From Comamonadaceae bacterium (GTDB taxonomy: Bacteria > Pseudomonadota > Gammaproteobacteria > Burkholderiales > Burkholderiaceae_C): DNA of 11,201 nt. The notes beneath the pieces are model-generated. The model ran no database searches. It was not told the origin of the DNA and saw only the letters and a program-made list of their open reading frames with translations. The translations under genes and the position numbers were made by a program. Of the stretch, positions 1 through 6,625 are shown one piece after another. Location of the stretch: contig CANBRV010000053.1 of assembly GCA_947372005.1 (NCBI GenBank), positions 1 through 11,201 of the forward strand, given 5' to 3'. Numbering within the stretch: position 1 is the first letter of the stretch; each line of letters begins with the position of its first letter.

Positions 1-290
1 TCTGCCCCTTGCAAACTCTCCACTGTTTTGAGCGATTTGCCATCAATGGATGGCAGTAATTGCATGCAGGAGTTAGTTGGGATGTAGTTGACGGTTGTGC
101 CGTCCGCTGCCAGCTCACCCACCAGCACCACACACGCACCGCAGTCGCCTTCCGCGCAGCCCTCTTTAGTTCCTGTTCGGTGCAAAGATTCGCGCACGTA
201 ATCGAGCACTGTCGTGGTGCGGCGCACGCCCACGGCTTCCTTGATTTGGCCGTCTAAAACAAAACGAACGGTATTGGTGACTTGGGTCAT
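1..290 (-). CDS. xdhA: xanthine dehydrogenase small subunit, N-terminal part (cut by window edge)
   Basis: The first 96 residues are visible; the gene continues past the left edge. XdhA carries the iron-sulfur clusters and FAD of the molybdenum enzyme that oxidises hypoxanthine and xanthine to urate in the cytoplasm. The visible part is a plant-ferredoxin-type 2Fe-2S domain. The motif KEGCAEGDCGACVV gives Cys45, Cys50 and Cys53, and the fourth ligand is Cys75 in TNSCMQLL, which is the canonical spacing. The ATG at 288-290 is preceded by AAGG at a normal distance, and the protein starts MTQVTNTVRFVLDG as expected for the family. It lies 60 bases downstream of puuD on the same strand, so cotranscription is plausible. 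The cofactor and substrate domains are outside the window, so only the 2Fe-2S domain is seen directly. The xanthine dehydrogenase assignment rests on motif fit plus the xdhC and urate-pathway neighbours. Confidence 0.93.
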   Translation of the reverse strand, partial: MTQVTNTVRFVLDGQIKEAVGVRRTTTVLDYVRESLHRTGTKEGCAEGDCGACVVLVGELAADGTTVNYIPTNSCMQLLPSIDGKSLKTVESLQGA

Positions 291-350
291 AAATGGCCTT
301 GACTGAGAAGGAGAGGGAGCAAAAAGAAGCTGCTAATTTTAAGGCCTAGT

Positions 351-1583
351 TCACTTTTTGGCTTTAAACCAATCGGCAATCTGCTGGCGCTCGGCGGACG
401 TGATACCTGTGGCATTGTTCATAGGCATCAGCTTGGTGACAACAACCTGTTGGTAGACAAGTGCGGCATTTTTTTCTAAAAACGCTGTTGAGTCTAAGCG
501 GATGCCTTTTTGCTGCAAAGCTGAACCGTGGCACATGATGCAGCGTGCAGTGGCGATTTCCAAAATGGCGGCTGTATCTGTCTTAGGTAGTGCCGAACTG
601 CCCACAGAGGCCTTATCCAGTGTGGCCTGCGGGGCAGGTTTGCTAGTCGGCGCTAACCACACGATGACCGCCAAAATCACCACCACACCCGCAATTGCGT
701 ATTTAATCGGGTTGCCGTTGCGTCCATGCTTGAAGCCGTGGCGCAGCACAAAATATTGCCTGATGGCCGCGCCAGCCAGCATCATCAAAACCAGCACGAG
801 CCAGTTGTGCTCATGCGTATAAGTAAAGCTGTAATGGTTGCTCAGCATGGCAAAGAGCACGGGCAGCGTGAAGTAGGTGTTATGCACGCTGCGCTGCTTA
901 GCCAGTTTGCCGTGGATGGCGAGTGCTTTGCCATCGTATGGCTTGCCACTAGTCATGGCCGCGACGACGATGCGCTGGCCTGGGATGATGCCAAAGAAGA
1001 CGTTGGCGCTCATGGCTGTGGCAATCATTGCGCCGACCAGTAAAAACGCGGCGCGTCCTGCAAACCAGTGGCAGGCCAAATAGGCGGCGGCCGTAATCAC
1101 CAGCAGCATGACCGTACCCACAATGGCTTCACCGTTTTTGCGAAAGCCAAATACGCGGCAAGTGAAGTCGTATATCAACCAAAAGCCACCCAAAAAGCAC
1201 AGCGCGATGCCAATCGCATCGGCTTTGTCCCAGTCCATGAGCGATTTGTCAATCAAATACGTTCCTGCGTTGTAGAGGTACATCAAAGTAAACAGCGCAA
1301 AGCCCGACAGCCACGTGGAGTAGCTCTCCCAATAAAACCAGTGTAGGTGCGAGTGAATGGTTTTGGGTGCAACCATATACTTTTGCGGGTTATAAAAGCC
1401 CCCCCCATGCACCGCCCACATGGCACCGTCCACGCCTTTTTCTAGCAAGTCGGGGGAGGTGGGTTTGATGAGGTTGCTGTCTAAAAAGACGAAGTAAAAC
1501 GAAGAGCCTACCCACGCGATGGCAGTAATGACGTGCACCCAGCGGATGAGAAGATTGGCCCAGTCCAGTAAATAAGTTTCCAT
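351..1583 (-). CDS. puuD: urate hydroxylase PuuD, membrane protein with C-terminal cytochrome c domain
   Basis: PuuD oxidises urate to 5-hydroxyisourate in the inner membrane and is thought to pass electrons through its fused cytochrome c to the respiratory chain. The protein has about 410 residues, the usual family length. The N-terminal part (to about residue 315) is strongly hydrophobic with several membrane segments and conserved stretches such as RWVHVITAIAWVGSSFYF near the start, VHGGGFYNPQKYMV around 60-73, and the His/aromatic-rich HSHLHWFYWESYSTWLSG. A linker then leads to a c-type heme motif CIMCH (about 348-352), with LMPMNN about 35 residues further on as the likely axial Met. The METYLLDW start (ATG ending at 1583) is chosen because the family begins this way; an in-frame ATG two codons upstream (1589) is an alternative, and neither has a clear Shine-Dalgarno sequence. 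It follows xdhC by 37 bases, a gap that contains a TGTATACA palindrome. Confidence 0.95.
   Translation of the reverse strand: METYLLDWANLLIRWVHVITAIAWVGSSFYFVFLDSNLIKPTSPDLLEKGVDGAMWAVHGGGFYNPQKYMVAPKTIHSHLHWFYWESYSTWLSGFALFTLMYLYNAGTYLIDKSLMDWDKADAIGIALCFLGGFWLIYDFTCRVFGFRKNGEAIVGTVMLLVITAAAYLACHWFAGRAAFLLVGAMIATAMSANVFFGIIPGQRIVVAAMTSGKPYDGKALAIHGKLAKQRSVHNTYFTLPVLFAMLSNHYSFTYTHEHNWLVLVLMMLAGAAIRQYFVLRHGFKHGRNGNPIKYAIAGVVVILAVIVWLAPTSKPAPQATLDKASVGSSALPKTDTAAILEIATARCIMCHGSALQQKGIRLDSTAFLEKNAALVYQQVVVTKLMPMNNATGITSAERQQIADWFKAKK
1399..1406. repeat. homopolymer tract of eight C (eight G in the puuD sense strand)
   Basis: A run of eight C on the plus strand lies inside puuD, where it encodes the conserved triple glycine of VHGGGFYNP. 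The reading frame is intact here. Runs of this length are prone to polymerase slippage and to sequencing error; a change of one base would truncate PuuD shortly afterwards and remove the cytochrome domain. Confidence 0.8.
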
Positions 1584-1606
1584 AAGCATTCGAAATTAGA
1601 TGCAAT

Positions 1607-1620
1607 AAGTGTATACAGTT
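1607..1620. promoter_or_regulatory. putative operator with TGTATACA palindrome upstream of puuD
   Basis: The 8-bp perfect palindrome TGTATACA sits at 1610-1617, in the short gap between the xdhC stop and the puuD start. Its 14-base context AAGTGTATACAGTT matches 12 of 14 bases of the site at 9354-9367 in the uraH/gntR2 intergenic region. TGT-NN-ACA fits the general FadR-type GntR operator layout (GT...AC half-sites). Inferred: a binding site of the purine-linked GntR regulator encoded at 9373-10047, giving puuD its own controlled promoter in addition to read-through from xdhC. Binding is not demonstrated. Confidence 0.5.
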
Positions 1621-2370
1621 TTAGTCTCGCAATTGCAGCAACTGTGCCGCCACCGCCACCGCAATCACTTCGGGCTCTTTGCCAGCGATGCCGCTCACTC
1701 CAATCGGGCAGGTCACTTGCGCGAGTTCTGCATCCGTAAAGCCCCGCTCACGCAGTCGATTTTTGAATGTCGCCCATTTGGTCTTTGAGCCAATCAGGCC
1801 GATGAAGGGCAAATCGTTTTGTTCGCGATTTCTTCTCAAACATTGCTGCACGATCTCCAAATCTTCGGCATGGCTAAAGCTCATGATGAGCACCGCACAG
1901 CCAGTCGCAAGGCTTGGCACAGCGCTTTGCACAGGATCGGAATGTTCGCAAACGATCTTGCTGGGCATATCCTCAGGAAAGATTTCATCTCGGCTATCAA
2001 TCCAAGTAACGCGGTAGGGAAGCGCGTTCAAAACATGGACGATGGCACGCCCGACATGACCACCACCAAAGAGCGCAATGGGCTTGCAGGCCACATCCTG
2101 CTTGGTCTGTAGCAGTGCCAATTGCGATTCGTTGATGCGCTCAAACGACAAATCCATCACGCCGCCGCAGCATTGCCCCAAGCTTGGACCGAGGGCGAAA
2201 CGCTTCGATTTTTCAAGCTCATTTTTAAAATTTTTTGCATGTGCGATGGCTTGATATTCCACATTCCCACCGCCCAGCGTCCCGATGATGCCGTCGTCCT
2301 TCACCACCATCCACGTGCCTGTTTCACGCGGCACCGAGCCTTGGGTTTGGGTGACGGTGATAAGGATCAT
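1621..2370 (-). CDS. xdhC: xanthine dehydrogenase accessory protein XdhC
   Basis: XdhC-family proteins bind molybdenum cofactor, support its sulfuration and deliver it to xanthine dehydrogenase in the cytoplasm. The 249-residue protein has both family domains. The XdhC/CoxI N-terminal domain carries QGSVPRETGT (10-19), TLGGGNVEYQA (31-41) and GPSLGQCCGG (61-70, with the two conserved cysteines). The C-terminal Rossmann-like domain carries IALFGGGHVGRA (98-109) followed by WIDSRDEIFP. The only possible start is the ATG ending at 2370, because an in-frame stop lies three codons upstream. This start has no visible Shine-Dalgarno sequence, and the protein begins directly in the first beta strand (MILITVTQTQ), roughly 15-20 residues shorter than family members I know. 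It is divergent from the GntR gene at 2453 and shares its 82-base intergenic region. Confidence 0.93.
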   Translation of the reverse strand: MILITVTQTQGSVPRETGTWMVVKDDGIIGTLGGGNVEYQAIAHAKNFKNELEKSKRFALGPSLGQCCGGVMDLSFERINESQLALLQTKQDVACKPIALFGGGHVGRAIVHVLNALPYRVTWIDSRDEIFPEDMPSKIVCEHSDPVQSAVPSLATGCAVLIMSFSHAEDLEIVQQCLRRNREQNDLPFIGLIGSKTKWATFKNRLRERGFTDAELAQVTCPIGVSGIAGKEPEVIAVAVAAQLLQLRD

Positions 2371-2415
2371 GACGAGATTTTAAGAGGTGGGATTTTGAAT
2401 AAGGGTTTCTCATAG

Positions 2416-2441
2416 TGTGCACAATTTAATTTTTGTGCACA
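2416..2441. promoter_or_regulatory. tandem putative operators TGTGCACA (two copies, 18 bp apart) between xdhC and gntR
   Basis: Two perfect 8-bp palindromes TGTGCACA lie at 2416-2423 and 2434-2441. Each is followed by ATT, so the exact repeat is TGTGCACAATT and the repeat period is 18 bp. The AT-rich spacer contains TTTAAT, a possible -10 element for the gene at 2453. The layout fits a GntR/FCD regulator binding as two dimers and repressing its own promoter and perhaps the divergent xdhC promoter. The core differs from the TGTATACA sites near puuD and uraH only in its two central bases. Binding is inferred from position and symmetry. Confidence 0.55.
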
Positions 2442-2452
2442 ATTATTAAATT

Positions 2453-3130
2453 ATGGAAAATGTAGTCTCTACCGTAACCGTCTCAGATCAAGCCTTCCAG
2501 GCTTTGCGAAACGACGTTTTGTTTGGGGTTCACAGTCCTGACGTCAAACTCAAGATGGATACGCTGCAATCCCTGTATGGGTTCTCTAGCAGCCCACTGC
2601 GCGAAGCGCTTAACCGTTTGACGCAAGAAGGTTTGGTCAATGCAGACGAGCGACGTGGTTTTAAGGTTGCGCCCATCTCCCCAGAGGATTTGGCAGACAT
2701 CACAAAAATGCGATTAATGATTGACTTGCCGGCCTTGCGGGACGCTATTGCGTTAGGCGACGATGCTTGGGAGGCTGACATTGTTGCGTGCTTCCATCGA
2801 TTGTCAAAAATCGAATCGCGCCTACCAGATGGTCCTGTCGTGTTGGATGCACAGTGGAGTCAGCACCACCGCGCATTCCACTTGGCATTGATAGCGGCTT
2901 GTCCTTCAGAGCGGCAACTGGCGCTGAGTAAAAGCTTGTTTGATCAAGCGGAGCGTTATCGCCAGTATTCGGCGCGAAATAGGCGAGTACTGAAGCGGAA
3001 AGACGAAGAGCACAAAATTTTGATGGAAGCGGTTTTAAACCGTAAGGCCGAGCAGGCAATCGCTTTGCTTGCTGAGCACATTGAAAGCACCCAGCGTAAT
3101 GTCCTATCGGCCTTTCAAGGCCAAAAATAG
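2453..3130 (+). CDS. GntR-family regulator, FCD (FadR-like) subfamily, CsiR-like
   Basis: Likely the local regulator, probably a repressor, of the catabolic operon that follows. The 225-residue protein has a winged helix-turn-helix at about residues 12-74, with recognition helix region SSSPLREALNRLTQEGLV at 46-62 and wing RRGFKV. An all-helical FCD ligand-binding domain covers about 78-215, with putative metal-binding histidines in QHHRAFHLAL (His143), EEHKILMEAV (His187) and AEHIEST (His209). Overall it resembles CsiR-type regulators. The ATG at 2453 is preceded by AT-rich sequence without a Shine-Dalgarno motif, so a leaderless or weakly translated message is possible. It starts the plus-strand run: the VOC gene follows after 22 bases. 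The twin TGTGCACA palindromes just upstream suggest autoregulation. The effector is unknown; an intermediate of the adjacent pathway is the simplest guess. Confidence 0.92.
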   Translation: MENVVSTVTVSDQAFQALRNDVLFGVHSPDVKLKMDTLQSLYGFSSSPLREALNRLTQEGLVNADERRGFKVAPISPEDLADITKMRLMIDLPALRDAIALGDDAWEADIVACFHRLSKIESRLPDGPVVLDAQWSQHHRAFHLALIAACPSERQLALSKSLFDQAERYRQYSARNRRVLKRKDEEHKILMEAVLNRKAEQAIALLAEHIESTQRNVLSAFQGQK

Positions 3131-3152
3131 TTATTTAAATCTAGAGGAAAAA

Positions 3153-3698
3153 ATGCTTAAAGTTACTCAGCCCACACCTTCGCACTTTGGTATCTACGTG
3201 ACCGACGTTGAAAAAATGGTGCATTTCTACACCACCGTTTTTGGTCTCAAACAAACTGACCGAGGTGTAGGTAAGACATTCAAAGCGCCATTGGTGTTTC
3301 TAAGTGCTAGCCCTGATCAACACCACCAGCTCGTGATTGCAGGCGGTCGCCCGCCTGAGGCGACGTTCAGCACCGTGATGCAACTCTCGTTTGCCGTGCC
3401 GTCGATTCAGCATTTGCGTGACTTGACGGCCGCTGCCACTGCGCTGGGCGCTAGCAAGGTGCTGCCGCTCAATCACGGGAATGCGCTTTCCGTGTACTTT
3501 GCCGACCCTGAGGGCAATACCGTTGAAATCTATTTAGATATGCCTTTTTATATTACGCAGCCGCATGGCGATCCGCTCGATTTGACCAAGGACGACGAGA
3601 CCTTGATGCGCGAGACCGAAGCCATTTGCAGAAGCGACCCGACATTCATGCCAATTGCCCAGTGGCAAGCACAATTCGCCAATAAAACAGTTCAATAA
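3153..3698 (+). CDS. VOC-family protein (glyoxalase/extradiol dioxygenase-like)
   Basis: A 181-residue single-unit vicinal-oxygen-chelate protein, probably a metal-dependent cytoplasmic enzyme. The paired beta-alpha-beta-beta-beta modules are visible. The first is SHFGIYVTDVEKMVHFYTTVFGL from residue 10, with His11 as the likely first metal ligand. A middle strand HHQLVIAGG carries His58, and the second module ends with YFADPEGNTVEIYLDMPFY, giving Glu125. His/His/Glu is the Fe(II) triad of type I extradiol dioxygenases, but glyoxalases and other VOC enzymes share it. The ATG at 3153 is chosen for the strong AGAGGAAA Shine-Dalgarno at 3143-3150; a longer in-frame version would overlap the regulator by 62 bases. 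The gene precedes an FAH-family hydrolase by 37 bases. This pairing suggests ring opening or C-C cleavage followed by hydrolysis of an acylpyruvate-like product. The substrate is not identifiable. Confidence 0.88.
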   Translation: MLKVTQPTPSHFGIYVTDVEKMVHFYTTVFGLKQTDRGVGKTFKAPLVFLSASPDQHHQLVIAGGRPPEATFSTVMQLSFAVPSIQHLRDLTAAATALGASKVLPLNHGNALSVYFADPEGNTVEIYLDMPFYITQPHGDPLDLTKDDETLMRETEAICRSDPTFMPIAQWQAQFANKTVQ

Positions 3699-3735
3699 AT
3701 CACATTAATACTTCATTTTTTAACAAGGACTCACC

Positions 3736-4602
3736 ATGAAATTACTTTCCTACAGCTATCAAGGCCGCGAAACTTGGGGCGCTGTTGTGGGCACGGACGA
3801 TGTTGTCGATTTGGGCAAAGCCATGCCGCAATACGCGACGCTGCTTGACTACATTGCCGCAGATGCGTATTTGAATGCAGCCAAGGACGTGCAAGGCAAG
3901 CCCGTTAGTGCCAAGCTGGCTGACATCACGTTTTTGCCAGTCATCACTAAATCCGAAAAAATTGTCTGTGCGGTGCGCAACTACATGGATCACCACAAAG
4001 AAGTGCTGGCAGCAGGGATGCACCGAGAGCTTTCGGAAGAGCCGCCTATCTTTCTGCGCGTGTGGCGCTCCCAAGTCGGGCATGGGCAGTCGATGGTTTG
4101 CCCGCGCGTTTCTGGCTCTTTCGATTGGGAAGGTGAGCTCGCGGTCATCATTGGCAAGGCAGGGCGTGATATTCCAGAGGGCAAAGCGTTTGAGCATGTG
4201 GCGGGCTACTCTTGTTACAACGATGGCAGCATCCGCGAGTGGCAATTTCATGCCAAACAAATTGCATCAGGCAAAAATTTTGAAGCCACGGGTGGTTTTG
4301 GCCCTTGGATGGTGACAGCGGATGAAATTCGTCCGAATCAAGAGTTGAAGTTGGTTGTGCGCCTCAATGGCGAAGTGATGCAATCGAGTCACACAGGGCA
4401 TATGATTTTCTCTATCGCCAAGCTGATTAGCTACGCATCTACTATCTTTACCTTAGTGCCGGGGGATGTGATCGCGACGGGCACGCCAGCTGGTGTGGGC
4501 TGGAGTCGCAAACCACCGCGGTTTATGAAGCCGGGTGATGTGTGCGAAGTGGAAATTGAAGGCGTCGGCACTTTGGTCAACCCCATCGTTGCACAGGACT
4601 GA
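3736..4602 (+). CDS. fumarylacetoacetate hydrolase (FAH) family enzyme, acylpyruvate hydrolase-like
   Basis: FAH-family enzymes hydrolyse or isomerise 2,4-dioxo (acylpyruvate) acids at a divalent metal in the cytoplasm, typically after aromatic ring cleavage. The 288-residue protein has the short N-terminal region (about 1-70) and the catalytic core. Seen are KIVCAVRNYMDHHKEV (75-90), PPIFLRVWRSQVGHG (103-117), the metal-binding FDWEGELAVIIG (Glu132, Glu134), YNDGSIREWQ (Asp163), GKNFEATGGFGPW with Lys180, and GDVIATGTPAGVGW (243-256). All usual metal ligands are present, so it should be active. AAGGA lies about 8 bases before the ATG. Its stop overlaps the start of the next gene by one base (TGATG), indicating translational coupling. 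Related members are annotated as fumarylpyruvate hydrolase, 2-keto-4-pentenoate hydrolase or 5-carboxymethyl-2-hydroxymuconate isomerase; the sequence alone does not separate these. Confidence 0.92.
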   Translation: MKLLSYSYQGRETWGAVVGTDDVVDLGKAMPQYATLLDYIAADAYLNAAKDVQGKPVSAKLADITFLPVITKSEKIVCAVRNYMDHHKEVLAAGMHRELSEEPPIFLRVWRSQVGHGQSMVCPRVSGSFDWEGELAVIIGKAGRDIPEGKAFEHVAGYSCYNDGSIREWQFHAKQIASGKNFEATGGFGPWMVTADEIRPNQELKLVVRLNGEVMQSSHTGHMIFSIAKLISYASTIFTLVPGDVIATGTPAGVGWSRKPPRFMKPGDVCEVEIEGVGTLVNPIVAQD

Positions 4603-5600
4603 TGATGCGCGCCATTCAAGTGCAGGTGCCAGGCGGCCCCGAATGCTTGATGGCAGTCGATTTGCCCCTGCCTGCGCCAGCAGTAGGGCAAGTCAGGGTG
4701 AGAGCGCAGGCCATTGGCGTGGGCCGTCCTGATGTTTTGATTAGGCAAGGTACCTACAAATGGATGCCGCCGCTGCCCGCGATTCCGGGGGCGGAGTTGG
4801 CAGGCGAAATAGATTCTATCGGCGATGGGGTGCAGAGCTGGCAAATCGGTGACAGGGTTTTGGTGAGTTCGCGGGAACTTGCCCAGCGCGGTGGGTGCTA
4901 TGTGGAATCCATCGTCGTGCCAGAGGATGCACCCTACCGATTGCCGGCAACCATCTCGTGCGCCGATGCAGTGAGTTTGCCTAATTTGCAATTGGCGCTG
5001 GCTTTGATGCAAGTAGGTGGCAAGTCGCCAAGTGCGCAGCCTAGCCTCTTGATTACGGGCGCGTCAGGTGGGGTGGCCACCATGCTGTCGCGCTTAGCCA
5101 AGCATTTGGGATTTATCACGATTGGGACGAGCCGAAAAACATTGGCAACAGACGATGACTTAATGACGGGTTTTGACCACGTGATCGCAAGCGAAACAGG
5201 CGATTTGTCATCGCAAGTATTAGCTGTCACGCAAGGGCGTGGTGTTGATTTGGTATTCGATCATTTGGGTGGCCGCACCTTGATCGATGCTTTGCATTGC
5301 TTGGCACCACTTGGCACGGTCGTGTCGTACAACATCGTTCAGGGAGCGCCCAGCGAGGATGTGTTTCAAGTCCTGCGAAAACTCTTGGCCAAAAGTTTGG
5401 CTGTGCGGTGCTTCTCCATGCACACCTTGGACGCTGATCGCTCTAATCGGCGCGCACTGATGCAGTCCGCGATTGACTTAATGGCTGCTGGACACGTTAA
5501 ACCGTCTACCGCACAAATCTTTCAATTGGACGATGTACGCCTTATCCACATATGGCTGGATGCGGGGTCGGTCTCGGGTAAGTTGGTGATGCAGCCCTGA
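4602..5600 (+). CDS. MDR-family NAD(P)H quinone oxidoreductase-like protein (zinc-free type)
   Basis: A 332-residue medium-chain dehydrogenase/reductase of the quinone oxidoreductase (zeta-crystallin-like) type, cytoplasmic. The GroES-like N-terminal domain has VRVRAQAIGVGRPDVLIRQG (31-50), PAIPGAELAGEIDSIGDGV (59-77) and the GDRVLV turn (84-89). The Rossmann domain has LLITGASGGVAT (149-160) for NAD(P)H binding, then GRGVDLVFDHLGGRTLIDAL and a C-terminal GKLVMQP, all typical of the family. The Cys/His ligands of zinc-dependent alcohol dehydrogenases are not visible, so reduction of an activated double bond or a quinone is more likely than alcohol oxidation. The start is ATGATG, with the first A being the last base of the FAH stop; either Met could be used. 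The next gene follows after 25 bases. Its role is probably reduction of an enone or quinone intermediate of the same pathway (inferred). Confidence 0.9.
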   Translation: MMRAIQVQVPGGPECLMAVDLPLPAPAVGQVRVRAQAIGVGRPDVLIRQGTYKWMPPLPAIPGAELAGEIDSIGDGVQSWQIGDRVLVSSRELAQRGGCYVESIVVPEDAPYRLPATISCADAVSLPNLQLALALMQVGGKSPSAQPSLLITGASGGVATMLSRLAKHLGFITIGTSRKTLATDDDLMTGFDHVIASETGDLSSQVLAVTQGRGVDLVFDHLGGRTLIDALHCLAPLGTVVSYNIVQGAPSEDVFQVLRKLLAKSLAVRCFSMHTLDADRSNRRALMQSAIDLMAAGHVKPSTAQIFQLDDVRLIHIWLDAGSVSGKLVMQP

Positions 5601-5625
5601 TAGATATTTAAAACAGGAGATAAAC

Positions 5626-6597
5626 ATGACGACTTTGTTGAGTAAAAAATGCTTGGTGGCGCTCGCGCTATGCAGCGCGGCGGTGCTAGCGATGGCTCAG
5701 GCTTACCCTGAGCGCCCTATCAAAATCATGCAAGGCTTTGCGCCTGGTGGCAATGCGGATGCGATTGCTCGGGCTGTGAGCGGTGAAATGGGCAAGGGTC
5801 TTGCGCAATCTTTTGTTGTGGAGGCGCAAGCAGGTGCGGGCGGGACGATTGCAGCGACGACCGTGTCCAAAGCCAAACCTGATGGCTACACCTTGCTGTT
5901 GGCAACTGGCGGTCATGCTGTGGCGGGCGCACTGTATAACAACTTGGCGTATCGTACGGTGCAAGATTTTGAGATGGTGAGCACGATCACGTACTTTCCG
6001 TTTTTAATTGTGGTTGCAGCTGATAGCAAGATGAATAGCTTGAGCGCCATACTTGCCAATGCCAAAGCCAACCCTGACAAAGTGGGCTATGGCACGGCAG
6101 GCATTGGCTCTACACATCATTTGGCTGGCGAGTTACTAGCAAGCATGTCTAAAACCCAGTTGCTACATGTTCCTTATCGCGGTGATTCTGCGGCGCTCAC
6201 GGCATTGCTTGCAGGTGATATTCCCATGATCATTGCGCCGCCCACAGCGGTACTTGCCAATATCAAAGCAGGCAAGCTACGTGCTATAGCAACAACCAGC
6301 CCGCAGCGTTGGGCGGGTTTGCCTGATGTGCCAACGGTGGCAGAGCAAGGCGTGTTGGGTTATGACGTGCGTTCCTGGGCTGGGTTGATGGCGCCAGCTG
6401 GTACGCCGCGTGCAGTGATTGATCGTTTGAATGCCGAGTTGCAAAAAGCGCTACTTGTGCCCGCCGTTAAAACCCGATTAGAGGATATGGGCGGCGAAGT
6501 GCGTGGCAGTTCGCCTGAAGAAATGAAGACCATGGTGGCGAACCAAACGCAAAAGTGGATTCAAGTGGTGGGTGAAGCCAAGATTCCTAAGCAATAA
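5626..6597 (+). CDS. tripartite tricarboxylate transporter (TctC/Bug) family solute-binding protein
   Basis: A 323-residue periplasmic binding protein of the Bug/TctC family, which is greatly expanded in Burkholderiales and usually binds carboxylate-bearing solutes. A Sec signal peptide is clear: KK near the start, hydrophobic stretch LVALALCSAAVLAMA, and cleavage after AMA or AQA at about residues 24-26. The mature protein begins YPERPIKIMQGFAPGGNADAI and continues with VVEAQAGAGGTIAA, KAKPDGYTLLLAT, LLHVPYRGDSAALTALLAGDI and SWAGLMAPAGTPRAVIDRLN, all family signatures. AGGAG lies about 8 bases before the ATG. No TctA or TctB membrane component is in the window, so it is an orphan here. It could use a transporter encoded elsewhere or act as a sensor. 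Context suggests its ligand is the acid released by the esterase encoded two genes downstream, or a related aromatic or dicarboxylic acid; this is inference. Confidence 0.93.
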   Translation: MTTLLSKKCLVALALCSAAVLAMAQAYPERPIKIMQGFAPGGNADAIARAVSGEMGKGLAQSFVVEAQAGAGGTIAATTVSKAKPDGYTLLLATGGHAVAGALYNNLAYRTVQDFEMVSTITYFPFLIVVAADSKMNSLSAILANAKANPDKVGYGTAGIGSTHHLAGELLASMSKTQLLHVPYRGDSAALTALLAGDIPMIIAPPTAVLANIKAGKLRAIATTSPQRWAGLPDVPTVAEQGVLGYDVRSWAGLMAPAGTPRAVIDRLNAELQKALLVPAVKTRLEDMGGEVRGSSPEEMKTMVANQTQKWIQVVGEAKIPKQ

Positions 6598-6625
6598 ATT
6601 CTGACTCGATTCATAGGAGATACAC

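Noticed and set aside
60..257. 65-codon plus-strand open frame at the left edge
   Set aside because: It is antisense to the xdhA 2Fe-2S domain, whose four cysteine ligands are all in place on the minus strand.
291..350. Possible terminator between puuD and xdhA (GGCCTT and AAGGCC inverted 6-mers)
   Set aside because: The arms are only 6 bases with a loop of more than 30 bases and no following T run, so this is not a credible intrinsic terminator.
3069..3152. Upstream in-frame ATG for the VOC protein
   Set aside because: It overlaps the GntR gene by 62 bases, while the ATG at 3153 has a strong Shine-Dalgarno and gives a standard VOC N-terminus.
3742..4260. 172-codon open frame on the minus strand
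   Set aside because: It lies wholly antisense to the FAH gene, which has intact catalytic motifs and a good ribosome site; the antisense protein has no recognisable domain.
4431..5012. 193-codon open frame on the minus strand across the FAH/MDR junction
   Set aside because: It is antisense to two well-supported genes and its composition (His, Gln, Arg and Pro rich) is typical of a shadow frame.
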